A stretch of DNA of 64,000 nucleotides from Fibrobacterota bacterium (GCA_023436205.1 JAEZKC010000059.1:310001-374000); one strand, 5' to 3'. Counted from the first letter of the stretch, positions 1 to 8,060 are shown. The notes: generated from the sequence alone by a model not told the origin. Numbers and translations: made by a program.

Positions 1-1695
1 ATTCAGATTGTATGCAACAGTCTGCAGCAGATTTCCGGCGAGAGTCGTGCGCAATAATGCCATATCCGGGTTGAGCGGATTAAGGAGCTTGACAGCACTG
101 GCAGTAGGGGTGAGCAAACTGCAGATGGCTTCGGATGTCATGCTGTTAGTTACTATTTCGTTAAACCCGAAGTATGCCAGGGCGAATCGGGCATTGTCCC
201 TGTTGATTTCCCAAACCGAAGGCTGCTTAAGAAGCGAAACGGGTGCACATTCTGCGGTGGGGATATTGTCGTAACCATAAAGACGGCCGACTTCCTCAAC
301 CAAGTCTATTTCTTCTGTGATGTCATGTCGGTATAATGGTACTGTGCATTCCATTTCATCATCAGACAGTACCTTGCAATCCATCCCCAGTGAACTTAAG
401 GAAGCGGTGATCTGATCCAGGGAAAATTCAACCCCCAGTATTCGTTTACACCTTGAAGGTCGCAGCGCTATCTTCTTTTTCGAGAAGGGTTTAGGGTAGA
501 TGTCGATTCTACCGGCATACACTGTGCCCCCGGCTATTTCACGAATAAGTTCTGCAGCAGTATCAAGTGCGTCTTCAAGGCCTTGGGCAGGATCAACCCC
601 GCGTTCAAAGCGGTATGAAGAATCTGTCGACAATCCTAAGCGCTTTGAGGTCTTGCGGACCCCTATCTGCTCGAAAAATGCACATTCAAGGAATACGTCT
701 TTAGTGTTTTCGGTAATTTCCGATCCTGCACCACCCATAATACCAGCCAGAGCTACCGGGCGTTTACCATCACAGATCAGCAGGTCTTCGGGCAGAAGTT
801 TTCTTTCTACATTATCTAAGGTGCTAAAGCTGTTTGTATTCTGGCTGCCTGCGGTCCGAACGATGATTTTATGCTCTTCAATGGAGTTATAATCAAATGC
901 GTGCATCGGTTGACCATACTGCAGAAGAATGTAATTGGTCACATCAACCACATTATTAATAGGCCTGAGTCCGGCAAGAGTAAGCCGTCTTGCCATCCAT
1001 TCCGGTGATGGTGCTATTGTTACACCTCGAACCAGGCGTCCCATATAGCGGGGATTGCGATCAGGAGCTTCCACTTCAACGGAAATGGCGGAAGCAATTG
1101 GAAGGTTCTCACTTTCCTGTGGACGTTTTGCCACAGGTTTCATGGGCAATCCGAATCTGGCACACACTTCTCTGGCCACACCCAGTACACTGAGGCAATC
1201 ACCTCTGTCGGGAGTAATTTCAATTTCTATGACAGCATCATCGGGAAAGTATTCAGAAAGATCTGAACCAGCTTTGAAATGTGACGGTAACGAAATAATG
1301 CCACTATGATCGTTGGACATCCCAAGTTCCTGTTCAGAGCAGAGCATTCCCCGTGACTCAACCCCTCGAATTTTTGTTTTCTTGATGGTGAAATCTTTGG
1401 AAAACACAGTACCCTCGGTGGCCAAGGCGGCTGACATACCGGAAGTTACATTGGGAGCACCACAGACAATCTGAAGCGTTTCGCCCATTCCGGCATCCAC
1501 CTGACAGAGCGAAAGTTTATCGGCATTGGGATGCTTTTCAACTGAAAGCACCTTTGCTACCTTAACTCCTTTGGGGATACGGAAATAGGTGACTGTGGCC
1601 ACCTCAATTCCTGCGCTGGTCAGGGCATCTGCCACTTCCTGAGCGGGAATGTCGATATCAATGAAGTCCTTAAGCCAACTATAGACGATTTTCAT
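1..1695 (-). CDS. pheT: Phenylalanyl-tRNA synthetase beta subunit (partial, C-terminus beyond the left edge)
   Basis: Beta chain of the alpha2-beta2 enzyme that charges tRNA-Phe in the cytoplasm. The frame is open from an ATG at 1695 to the window edge, 565 codons of the usual roughly 800. The N-terminus starts MKIVYSWLKDFIDI, typical of PheT. An EMAP-II-like tRNA-binding domain lies at about 40-150 (HPNADKLSLCQVD), and the B3/B4 domain at about 205-385, ending SSYRFERGVDP. A B5 region follows. The gene lies 67 nt after pheS, the usual pheS-pheT order, so the two are probably co-transcribed. The catalytic-like and anticodon-binding C-terminal regions are outside the window. Identification is secure. 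Confidence 0.97.
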   Translation of the reverse strand, partial: MKIVYSWLKDFIDIDIPAQEVADALTSAGIEVATVTYFRIPKGVKVAKVLSVEKHPNADKLSLCQVDAGMGETLQIVCGAPNVTSGMSAALATEGTVFSKDFTIKKTKIRGVESRGMLCSEQELGMSNDHSGIISLPSHFKAGSDLSEYFPDDAVIEIEITPDRGDCLSVLGVAREVCARFGLPMKPVAKRPQESENLPIASAISVEVEAPDRNPRYMGRLVRGVTIAPSPEWMARRLTLAGLRPINNVVDVTNYILLQYGQPMHAFDYNSIEEHKIIVRTAGSQNTNSFSTLDNVERKLLPEDLLICDGKRPVALAGIMGGAGSEITENTKDVFLECAFFEQIGVRKTSKRLGLSTDSSYRFERGVDPAQGLEDALDTAAELIREIAGGTVYAGRIDIYPKPFSKKKIALRPSRCKRILGVEFSLDQITASLSSLGMDCKVLSDDEMECTVPLYRHDITEEIDLVEEVGRLYGYDNIPTAECAPVSLLKQPSVWEINRDNARFALAYFGFNEIVTNSMTSEAICSLLTPTASAVKLLNPLNPDMALLRTTLAGNLLQTVAYNLN

Positions 1696-1762
1696 GACTG
1701 GTTAACCTTGTATTAGTAATGATCTTTATTCTAAACGCAAATCAGCCTCGAACAGAATGATT

Positions 1763-2800
1763 TCAAAATTGTCTGAGGAAACGGGCGTCGTTTTCATAAA
1801 ACAGCCTTATATCATCGATACCGTATTTAAGGAGAGCAATACGCTCGATACCCATTCCAAATGCAAATCCGGTATATTTCTCAGGATCAATGCCTACACT
1901 CTTAAAAACATTGGGATGAACCATCCCGGCACCAAGTACTTCCAGCCATCCGCTCTGTTTGCAGATGCTGCATCCTTTGCCTTTGCACAGGAAACATTCC
2001 ACATCAACCTCAACGCTGGGCTCTGTGAACGGAAAGAAGCTGGGACGAATTTTGATGTGAGTTTTTTCATCGAAAAAGCGACGGGAAAACGCAAGCAAGG
2101 TACCTTTGAGGTCACTGAAGCTCACATTTTCATCGACATAAAGCCCTTCCACCTGATGAAACAGACAGTAGCTTCTGGAGCTTATCTCTTCATTGCGGTA
2201 AACTCTTCCGGGCATAATGGCTCTGATCGGGGGCTTCATATGTTCCATTACCCTGATCTGTACCGGAGATGTATGAGTTCTCAGCAGCACTTTCTCGTTA
2301 ATGTAGAAAGTGTCCTGCATATCGCGGGCTGGGTGGTGAGGTGGAGTGTTGAGAGCTTCGAAATTGTAATAGTCACTCTCAACTTCGGGCCCGTAAGCTA
2401 TTGAGAAGCCCATGCTTAGCAATATATCTCTTATCTGATCTCTGATTTGCATGAGAGGATGCAGGCTTCCCGACGGAAAAGGAAAACCGGGTAGGGTAGG
2501 ATCAAATGCCAAATTCTGACCCAGCTCGATTTTACTTTGCCATGGCGCTTCCTGGAATTTACTCTCCACGATAGTACGCAGCTCATTGGCTCTGGCTCCG
2601 AACTGCTTGCGCTGCTCTGGTGCGATGGCTCCCAGAGATTTCATAAGCTCGCGAAGAATTCCCTTTTTACCTAAATACTTAATACGGAAACTTTCTGCGG
2701 CTTCTTCTGTCTTGATGTCCTCCAGCTCTGAAAGAGCGCTCTGCTGGAGCTGGTCTAAAGATTCCAATGTGTAGCCTGGAGCTCCGTTGTCTTCACTCAT
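1763..2800 (-). CDS. pheS: Phenylalanyl-tRNA synthetase alpha subunit
   Basis: Catalytic alpha subunit of PheRS, a class II synthetase. It has 345 residues, normal for bacteria. An N-terminal coiled-coil arm (about 1-85) contacts tRNA; the class II core follows, with HHPARDMQDTFY, the motif 2 region with VYRNEEI, and the C-terminal GMGIERIALLKYGIDDIR. A cysteine-rich insert (CFLCKGKGCSICKQSGW) precedes LGAGMVHPNV; this cluster is common in bacterial PheS. The ATG at 2800 follows an AAGGATC-like weak SD. It is preceded by a 181-nt gap holding a terminator, so it may also have its own promoter apart from the upstream rplT transcript. Confidence 0.98.
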   Translation of the reverse strand: MSEDNGAPGYTLESLDQLQQSALSELEDIKTEEAAESFRIKYLGKKGILRELMKSLGAIAPEQRKQFGARANELRTIVESKFQEAPWQSKIELGQNLAFDPTLPGFPFPSGSLHPLMQIRDQIRDILLSMGFSIAYGPEVESDYYNFEALNTPPHHPARDMQDTFYINEKVLLRTHTSPVQIRVMEHMKPPIRAIMPGRVYRNEEISSRSYCLFHQVEGLYVDENVSFSDLKGTLLAFSRRFFDEKTHIKIRPSFFPFTEPSVEVDVECFLCKGKGCSICKQSGWLEVLGAGMVHPNVFKSVGIDPEKYTGFAFGMGIERIALLKYGIDDIRLFYENDARFLRQF

Positions 2801-2910
2801 GTTTTCCGATGATCCTTAAGCTCTTGAATTGAGCTTTAGCGGGTTTTATACCAGTATTTATCTGCAGAAGATCACTGCTACTTAGATTGTGAGCAGTAAT
2901 CTGGAATTAA

Positions 2911-2929
2911 AAAAGCCCAAGGGGCTTTT
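2911..2929 (-). terminator. Rho-independent terminator after rplT
   Basis: Perfect 8-bp inverted repeat AAAAGCCC / GGGCTTTT with a 3-nt loop. On the minus strand it is followed by further T residues (GGGCTTTTTTAATT). It lies between rplT and pheS, so it would end or attenuate the thrS-infC-rpmI-rplT transcript before pheST. No Phe-rich leader peptide was seen, so an attenuation role is only a possibility. Confidence 0.7.
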
Positions 2930-2939
2930 GACTCTCAGG

Positions 2940-2977
2940 CAACTGCAGGGGGAAGCAAGCTTACCCCCCTGTAGTTG
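2940..2977 (-). other. Long RNA hairpin immediately after rplT
   Basis: Arms at 2940-2952 and 2965-2977 (CAACTGCAGGGGG / CCCCCTGTAGTTG) pair over 13 positions with one mismatch around a 12-nt loop. The hairpin starts only 4 nt after the rplT stop and lies upstream of the terminator at 2911-2929. It could protect the 3' end of the upstream mRNA or be part of a processing or attenuation structure. Seen directly; the function is inferred. Confidence 0.55.
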
Positions 2978-2981
2978 GGAA

Positions 2982-3329
2982 TTATGCGGCAACTGTCTGC
3001 ACGAGCTTTGTAAAGGCATCCGGTTCGTGAAGTGCCAGATGAGCAAGACTCTTGCGGTCAAGCTCTATACCCTTGGCTTTGAGCCCGGAGATGAATTTCC
3101 CGTAGGTTGTGCCGTTGAGACGTGCGGCAGCGTTGATACGCATGATCCACAATGAACGGAAGTTACGCTTGTTCTGCTTACGATCTCTGTATGCATAAAC
3201 GCCAGCACGGTAGAAGGCGTCTTTGGCAATAGTGATACAATTCTTGCGCTTGCCGAAATATCCGGCTGTCTGACTGATGATTGCTTTGCGGCGTGCGCGT
3301 GATGCGACACGGTTTTTCGCCCTCGGCAT
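2982..3329 (-). CDS. rplT: 50S ribosomal protein L20
   Basis: Large-subunit protein that binds 23S rRNA early in assembly. It has 115 residues (family about 115-120), with the typical start MPRAKNRVASRARRK and the conserved YAYRDRK and LWIMRINAAAR segments. The start is an ATG preceded by AAGGAGT. It sits 33 nt after rpmI in the conserved infC-rpmI-rplT order. In other bacteria L20 represses this operon; no L20-binding structure was identified here. Confidence 0.99.
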   Translation of the reverse strand: MPRAKNRVASRARRKAIISQTAGYFGKRKNCITIAKDAFYRAGVYAYRDRKQNKRNFRSLWIMRINAAARLNGTTYGKFISGLKAKGIELDRKSLAHLALHEPDAFTKLVQTVAA

Positions 3330-3362
3330 GGTCCAACTCCTTTATTTGTAATTATTTAGTTA

Positions 3363-3557
3363 TCAGATCTGAATCATGAGAGCAACTTTTTTCTCAACTC
3401 CCTCATACACCAGGGCAGTTTTGCGCAGACTGCGCTTACGCTTTCTGTCTTTCTTGTTGAGAATATGGCTCTTGAAGGCCTTTTTACGCTTCACGTGTCC
3501 GTTTGCGGTAAGGCTGAAACGCTTGCGCGCGGCTGACCGGCTTTTCATCTTCGGCAT
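3363..3557 (-). CDS. rpmI: 50S ribosomal protein L35
   Basis: Small basic large-subunit protein of 64 residues, the family size. It starts MPKMKSRSAARKRF and continues with HVKRKKAFKSHIL and RKRSLRKTALV, all characteristic of L35. It lies between infC and rplT as in most bacteria, 26 nt downstream of the infC stop. Confidence 0.98.
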   Translation of the reverse strand: MPKMKSRSAARKRFSLTANGHVKRKKAFKSHILNKKDRKRKRSLRKTALVYEGVEKKVALMIQI

Positions 3558-3583
3558 GGCAAACTCCGTTCTATTTGAAACTG

Positions 3584-4210
3584 TTACGCCTCTGAAGGCG
3601 CGTTGTTGTTAGTATCCTCTTCATCACTTTTTTTCTTCTCAAGCTCCATCTTGCGAAGAGCTTCCTTGACCTTTATTTTATCGGGCACATAGATGGAAAT
3701 CATGTTGCGTCCTTCCATCTTGGCGGACATCTCCACGGTGGCAAGATCGGCCAGACCCGCATCCACCCGGTCCAGCATCTCTTTTCCGAATTCAACGTGA
3801 GTGATTTCTCTTCCTCTGAATACCACCGTTGCCTTGACCCGGTCACCCTTGAGAAGAAACTTGCGCGCATGATCAAGTTTGAAATTGAAATCGTGCTCGT
3901 CTGTTTTGGGGTGGAGCTTAATTTCCTTCAGATGCATAACATGCTGTTTTTTCTTGGCTTCCTTGGCCTTTTTGGACTTTTCGTATTTGAATTTTCCATA
4001 GTCCATGATCCTGCATACGGGCGGATCGGCGTTCGGTGCTACTTCGACGAGATCAAGCTGGTAACTCTCGGCCTTGGCCAGAGCTTCAGTGGTGGGAAGA
4101 ATCCCCAGAGCTTCACCATCGGGTGCAACAACTCTCACCCGTGGAACTCTGATTTCAGAGTTGATCCGGGTACCATCATCCCGTCGGGGGGGCGTACGAA
4201 ATCTGTTAAT
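3584..4210 (-). CDS. infC: Translation initiation factor IF-3 (predicted AUU start)
   Basis: IF-3 binds the 30S subunit, blocks premature 50S joining and checks the start codon. The IF-3N domain (RVVAPDGEALGILPT...) and IF-3C domain (ERGREITH-like, EGRNMISI) are clear. An in-frame GTG at 4138 would delete conserved N-terminal residues. Extending upstream gives NRFRTPPRRDDGTRINSEIR, a normal IF-3 N-terminus, and leads to an ATT codon at 4208-4210. This sits 6 nt after a perfect AGGAGG (4217-4222); an in-frame stop lies just beyond. An AUU start is the known basis of infC self-regulation in E. coli. This start gives 208 residues. It begins 23 nt after thrS. Confidence 0.93.
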   Translation of the reverse strand: MNRFRTPPRRDDGTRINSEIRVPRVRVVAPDGEALGILPTTEALAKAESYQLDLVEVAPNADPPVCRIMDYGKFKYEKSKKAKEAKKKQHVMHLKEIKLHPKTDEHDFNFKLDHARKFLLKGDRVKATVVFRGREITHVEFGKEMLDRVDAGLADLATVEMSAKMEGRNMISIYVPDKIKVKEALRKMELEKKKSDEEDTNNNAPSEA

Positions 4211-4233
4211 AGTGGACCTCCTGTTGAGTTAAA

Positions 4234-6138
4234 CTATTCATTTGTGCCGGGAACGGAAAGCTTGAGAAGTTCCTCGATGAACTCTTCCACGGAACGGGTG
4301 CCAAGATCACCTTTGGTATGCTTACGCAGAGATACCATCCCTGTTTCCTGTTCCTTCTCACCGGCTATGGCCATGAATGGAATTTTCTTCATTTCCGCAT
4401 CGCGGATCTTGTATCCCACTTTTTCATTACGATCGTCAAGCTCGACTTTCAAACCTGCTTCAACAGCTCTTTGCTGAATGCTGCGGGCATAATCCATGAA
4501 CTTTTCGGAAATGGGCAGAATCCGGCACTGAACCGGAGCCAGCCAGGTCGGAAGTGCTCCGCCGTAGTTTTCAAGCAGTATGCCGATGAACCGCTCCATG
4601 GATCCCAAAAGCGCCCTGTGAATCATTACCGGGCATTTCTTCTCTCCATCGGCAGCAGCATATTCTAGTTCAAACCGCTGAGGCATGCTGAAATCCAACT
4701 GAATGGTTCCGCACTGCCAGCTGCGTTTGAGCACATCCTTAATATGAAAATCAATTTTCGGTCCATAAAAAGCACCGTCACCGGGATTAAGCTGATAATC
4801 AATCTTGAGGTGTTCAAGAACATTTTTCAAAGCAGTTTCGGCAGCATCCCAGATTTCCAGTGACCCGATATATTTATCCGGGCGAGTGGAAAGCTCGATT
4901 TTGTAGTCTTTAAAACCGAATGTGCTGTAAATATGAGTAATAAAACTTATTACCTTGGTAATCTCCTGCTCTATCTGTTCGGGAGTGCAGAATATGTGTG
5001 CATCATCCTGAGTAAACTGACGTACTCGGAAAAGCCCGTGAAGAGCACTGGACTTCTCGTGTCTGTGCACCAGACCGAATTCACAATATTTAAGCGGAAG
5101 CTCACGGTAAGAGTGGGGAACACTCTTGTAAATAAGCAGTCCACCGGGACAGTTCATCGGCTTGACCGCATGAGTAGTCTCGTCTATCTCGGTGAAATAC
5201 ATGTTTTCACGATACTTGTCGTAATGGCCACTTCTTTTCCACAATTCCTCATTAAGGATGATGGGCGTTTTCACTTCCTGGTAACCTGCCTTTATATGTT
5301 CGCGGCGGCAATAATCCAGGATAGTATTGTAGAGTGCCATCCCCTTAGGGTGCCAGAATGGAAAACCTGCACCTTCGTTATGAAAAGAAAATAGGTCCAG
5401 TTCCTTGCCAAGCTTACGATGATCACGCTTCTGAGCCTCTTCCAGCATGGTGATGTATTCATCAAGCATGGACTGCTTGGGAAAAGAGATGCCGTAAATG
5501 CGCTGGAGCATGGGATTCTTTTCGCTTCCCCTCCAGTAGGCTCCAGCTATACTAAGTACCTTGAATGCTTTGATATAACCGGTATCCGGTACGTGAGGGC
5601 CGCGGCAGAGGTCTTTCCACTCACCTTGAGTGTACATACTGGGGCTGCCTTCGATATCATTCAGTAATTCAAGCTTGTAGGGCTCGTTTTTACTCTCGAA
5701 ATAGGCTTTAACATCTTCTTTCGAAGATTCGCTTCTCACAGTGGGAAGCTTGCGGGCAACAATCTCTTTTACCCTTTTTTCGATTGAAGCCATGTCTTCA
5801 GGAGTAAATGGCTTATCAATGTCAAAATCGTAATAGAAACCGCTTTCGATAGCCGGGCCTATGGCAATCTTGGCACAAGGGAAGAGCTCCTGAACGGCTT
5901 GAGCCAGAATATGTGATGATGAGTGCCAAAAAATCGACTTTCCTTCGGGATCATCAAAGGTGATAATGGCAACCTGATCATTGTCTTTCAGCTTGTATGA
6001 TAAGTCTTTAAGCTCACCATTGACTTTACATGCAAGAGCAGCTTTGGCAAGTTTCGGACTGATAGCTTCCGCAACATTTTTAGCGGATGAACCATCCGCC
6101 ATCGGGATAATTTTCCCGTCGGGTAGAATAATATTCAT
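4234..6138 (-). CDS. thrS: Threonyl-tRNA synthetase
   Basis: Charges tRNA-Thr in the cytoplasm. It has 634 residues, full length. Domains: TGS (about 1-62), an editing domain starting with HSSSHILAQ near residue 72, the class II catalytic core (about 240-530) and the anticodon-binding domain (about 535-634). The three zinc ligands are visible in MNCPGGLL, DDAHIFC and MIHRALLGS. Motif 2 is FGLVHRHEKSSALHGLFRVR. It heads the thrS-infC-rpmI-rplT operon. Upstream lies a 185-nt structured leader and tRNA-Val. The SD upstream of the ATG is weak (GAGAGAAC). Confidence 0.99.
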   Translation of the reverse strand: MNIILPDGKIIPMADGSSAKNVAEAISPKLAKAALACKVNGELKDLSYKLKDNDQVAIITFDDPEGKSIFWHSSSHILAQAVQELFPCAKIAIGPAIESGFYYDFDIDKPFTPEDMASIEKRVKEIVARKLPTVRSESSKEDVKAYFESKNEPYKLELLNDIEGSPSMYTQGEWKDLCRGPHVPDTGYIKAFKVLSIAGAYWRGSEKNPMLQRIYGISFPKQSMLDEYITMLEEAQKRDHRKLGKELDLFSFHNEGAGFPFWHPKGMALYNTILDYCRREHIKAGYQEVKTPIILNEELWKRSGHYDKYRENMYFTEIDETTHAVKPMNCPGGLLIYKSVPHSYRELPLKYCEFGLVHRHEKSSALHGLFRVRQFTQDDAHIFCTPEQIEQEITKVISFITHIYSTFGFKDYKIELSTRPDKYIGSLEIWDAAETALKNVLEHLKIDYQLNPGDGAFYGPKIDFHIKDVLKRSWQCGTIQLDFSMPQRFELEYAAADGEKKCPVMIHRALLGSMERFIGILLENYGGALPTWLAPVQCRILPISEKFMDYARSIQQRAVEAGLKVELDDRNEKVGYKIRDAEMKKIPFMAIAGEKEQETGMVSLRKHTKGDLGTRSVEEFIEELLKLSVPGTNE

Positions 6139-6323
6139 GATGTTCTCTCAATAAAACACTGTTGTAAATCATTGCAGATTACAAGGCAATCTGCTGGACT
6201 CTCGTCAGAGTCCGGTACTGCAATCCTCTGTTTCGTGCTAGGCCTTGAGACTTGCGGTAAACCGCAGTTGCAAGGTGCCCCGGGGTAAGAGGTGAACCGA
6301 GGAGCATGTTAGTTTAGGATAAA
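6139..6323 (-). promoter_or_regulatory. Structured 5' leader of thrS
   Basis: The 185 nt between tRNA-Val and thrS can form three hairpins in the minus-strand RNA. The first is a nested stem with outer CCUUG/CAAGG and inner ACU-GCGG/CCGC-AGU around 6241-6275. The second, 6196-6213, is GGACUCU-GACG-AGAGUCC, perfect 7 bp. The third, 6173-6193, is GCAGAUU-GCCUUGU-AAUCUGC, perfect 7 bp and close to the thrS start. The third loop region contains CUUGUAA, which resembles a tRNA-Thr(UGU) anticodon loop (U33, UGU, purines), although the flanking 5+5 stem is not tRNA-like. No T-box sequence or stem I was recognised. A regulatory role is inferred. Confidence 0.4.
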
Positions 6324-6397
6324 TGGGCGTTACTGGACTCGAACCAGTGACCCCTACCATGTCAAGGTAGTACTCTAACCAGCTGAGCTAAACGCCC
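6324..6397 (-). tRNA. tRNA-Val (anticodon GAC)
   Basis: A 74-nt cloverleaf on the minus strand. The acceptor stem is GGGCGTT / AACGCCC with discriminator A. The anticodon stem is CTACC / GGTAG with loop TTGACAT, giving anticodon GAC (valine). The T arm contains GGTTCGAGTCC. The 3' CCA is not encoded. It lies just upstream of the thrS leader in the same direction and may share its transcript. Confidence 0.95.
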
Positions 6398-6447
6398 GCA
6401 TTTATCATTTCGCTTTTAAGGAAATAAGATTTTCCAAGCGAAGGCAT

Positions 6448-6476
6448 AATATAGGTGATGGTCGCAGGCAACGCAA
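6448..6476 (-). promoter_or_regulatory. Candidate promoter for tRNA-Val / thrS
   Basis: On the minus strand, TTGCGT (6471-6476) and TATATT (6448-6453) are separated by exactly 17 nt. A start near 6441 would lie about 44 nt before the tRNA. The match is by eye only. Confidence 0.4.
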
Positions 6477-6555
6477 TTAAAATTAGTTTAAACTGGTTTT
6501 TCGCCACTTTCAGGTTTATTCTTTGCTTTTCTCATATTTAAAAAGGAGCAATCTG

Positions 6556-6957
6556 ATGAGCAGTGCAAACATCGAAACTGTCAAAATGTTCTATCAGCTA
6601 TGGGATCAGGGAAAGGTTAACGATCTACTCGAATTATGCACTTCCGATCTAGTCTGGATTTATCCAGTAGTGAAATATCTTCCATACAGCGGAAGGTTTT
6701 TGGGGCGGGCCGAAGTAACTCGGTTTTTTTCCAAATATTACGAAATTGAAGAAGTGATTGACTTAAAACAGGCAAATTTTCTCGAGCAGGAAAATAGCGT
6801 GGGGGTACTAGGGTTATTAAGAGCTCGGGATCGCTATAATGGGCGAGTGTGGCAATCTAATTATGCGCATCTGTTTTTCTTCCAAAATGGGAGAATTCAA
6901 CGCTTTGAAGCCCTTTTTGACACTGCCGCCGCTCAGGAGGCTCATCACCCAGATTGA
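6556..6957 (+). CDS. NTF2-like / SnoaL-like protein
   Basis: Small alpha+beta-cone fold protein of 133 residues. The pattern is typical of the SnoaL-like ketosteroid-isomerase superfamily: an N-terminal helical segment with FYQLWDQGKVNDLLEL, then DLVWIYP, a RFLGRAEVTRFF helix, and strands ending NGRIQRFEALFDT. Such domains bind small ligands or act as isomerases or accessory subunits; no specific substrate can be assigned. The ATG at 6556 follows AAAGGAGC and is preferred over an in-frame ATG at 6523 that lacks an SD. It appears monocistronic. Confidence 0.75.
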   Translation: MSSANIETVKMFYQLWDQGKVNDLLELCTSDLVWIYPVVKYLPYSGRFLGRAEVTRFFSKYYEIEEVIDLKQANFLEQENSVGVLGLLRARDRYNGRVWQSNYAHLFFFQNGRIQRFEALFDTAAAQEAHHPD

Positions 6958-7126
6958 GCTCGGCAGAAAATCTGATTTGTATATATCTGGGTTTCACTCA
7001 ACACTATGCTTGACTCCTTTGATCCTCATCGCTATAATAATCTTCAGCAGCACTGAGCCCGCAGTAGTACACCATGAAGATTTGATCTGGCTCTCGTGCG
7101 ACATTTTTTATTTTCAGGAGGTATAA

Positions 7127-7384
7127 ATGGCAGGCAAGCACTGCAGGCTTTATGACGAGAATCTAGTCCACAATATTATGGTTTCCACCGGTCTTTCCAT
7201 TCTGGAGTATATTCGTGAAAACGGGGATTTGGACAGTGATGACATCTGTGAATTCATCGAAGCTAACGCTCCCGGTATAATTGAAGACACTATCGAGTCA
7301 TTAAATTCTGAGGGGTATTCAGAGGAGGATGACGAGGAGCAGGAAAACTGGTCCGAAGATGCTGATAGTGATGCGATTCTTTAA
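7127..7384 (+). CDS. Small acidic protein of unknown function
   Basis: Not recognised. It has 85 residues and starts at an ATG 6 nt after AGGAGG, a very good SD, so translation is likely. The N-terminal half looks helical (NIMVSTGLSILEYIREN), followed by DLDSDDICEFIEANAPGI. The C-terminal third is highly acidic (EEDDEEQENWSEDADSD). No signal peptide or membrane segment is visible. It stands between the NTF2-like gene and tRNA-Leu. The 169 nt upstream (6958-7126) contains no other gene. Confidence 0.6.
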   Translation: MAGKHCRLYDENLVHNIMVSTGLSILEYIRENGDLDSDDICEFIEANAPGIIEDTIESLNSEGYSEEDDEEQENWSEDADSDAIL

Positions 7385-7412
7385 AAAAAATGAGTTAAGC
7401 TGCATTTCCGCT

Positions 7413-7441
7413 TTGCTTTTTTGGTCTCTTTTAATTAAATT
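7413..7441 (+). promoter_or_regulatory. Candidate promoter for tRNA-Leu
   Basis: TTGCTT (7413-7418), 17-nt spacer, TAAATT (7436-7441); a start near 7448 would fall just before the tRNA at 7455. By-eye match in an AT-rich stretch. Confidence 0.35.
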
Positions 7442-7454
7442 TTAACCGTTTTTA

Positions 7455-7538
7455 GCCGAAGTGGCGAAATTGGTAGACGCACTGGACTCAAAATCCAGCG
7501 GTGGCAACACCATCCCGGTTCGATTCCGGGCTTCGGCA
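7455..7538 (+). tRNA. tRNA-Leu (anticodon CAA)
   Basis: An 84-nt class II tRNA with a long variable arm. The acceptor stem is GCCGAAG / CTTCGGC with discriminator A. The anticodon stem CTGGA / TCCAG encloses CTCAAAA, giving anticodon CAA, which reads UUG. The T arm has GGTTCGATTCC. The 3' CCA is not encoded. Confidence 0.95.
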
Positions 7539-7605
7539 ATTTACTGCCTCCATCAACACACACCTGCCTCTGATCGCATAAAATTCTTTTTAATCAGGAA
7601 CTCTG

Positions 7606-8002
7606 ATGAAATTTTGGGCCAGGGTGAAAAAACCCATTTTCTATCTGATAAGTTCCGGATTCGTTGGATTACTCTATCTGGGCATTTTATTCTTCCTCAG
7701 GACAGTTCTTAAAGTCAATCTGTTCATCAGTGTCTCTGCAGCTTATCTTCTCTCCATGGCTGTTTACTTTCTGTTCAACAGAAAAGTGGTTTTTCAGAGG
7801 AAAACGGATCAGGGTTTTCTGAAGGAAGTACTGCTCTTCGCTCTGCTAGTCACATTTAATTATCTGCTTACTTTGTTTGATAGTGGCCGGAGTGTATCAT
7901 TTCACCCGCGAGGCATACAGCGGCTCTGTTCTTGCCGGAATTGTTACTGTATCTTTAACCTACTTTGTTTTTGATAAACTTCTCTTCAAAAAACAGGATT
8001 AA
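7606..8002 (+). pseudogene. GtrA-like four-helix membrane protein, single frameshift
   Basis: GtrA-family proteins are small inner-membrane proteins linked to polyprenyl-phosphate sugar transfer or flipping. The first frame gives hydrophobic helices (FYLISSGFVGLLYLGILFFL, NLFISVSAAYLLSMAVYFLF) and the family-like FNRKVVFQ. After FNYLLTLF near 7880 it runs into unrelated sequence. The reading continues in the next frame as LIVAGVYHFTREAYSGSV and LTYFVFDKLLFKK, ending at TAA 8000-8002. The 397-nt span is one nucleotide longer than a clean 131-residue gene, so one extra base (near CTTTGTTTGATAG) explains it. It is either a recent mutation or a sequencing error. Confidence 0.75.
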
Positions 8003-8031
8003 AAAATCTTCTTTAATTGTAATTTATGTCC

Positions 8032-8060
8032 TTGAACAGCAATCTATATCATAGTATAAT
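8032..8060 (+). promoter_or_regulatory. Strong sigma70-type promoter for the kinase operon
   Basis: TTGAAC (8032-8037), a 17-nt spacer and a consensus TATAAT (8055-8060). Transcription would start near 8067, about 34 nt before the kinase ATG at 8101. This is the best promoter match seen in the window. Confidence 0.65.

Noticed and set aside
1757..2404. 215-codon ORF on the plus strand
   Set aside because: Lies fully antisense to pheS and shows no protein-like family pattern.
6150..6310. 4.5S SRP RNA, RNase P RNA or 6S RNA near the tRNA-Val
   Set aside because: Hairpins are present but the conserved sequences of these RNAs (such as GGAAGCAGCC or the RNase P core) were not found.
6139..6323. 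T-box riboswitch in the thrS leader
   Set aside because: AGUACCGGACUC looks loosely like the T-box sequence, but there is no UGGNACC-type antiterminator bulge, no stem I motifs and no T-tailed terminator before thrS.
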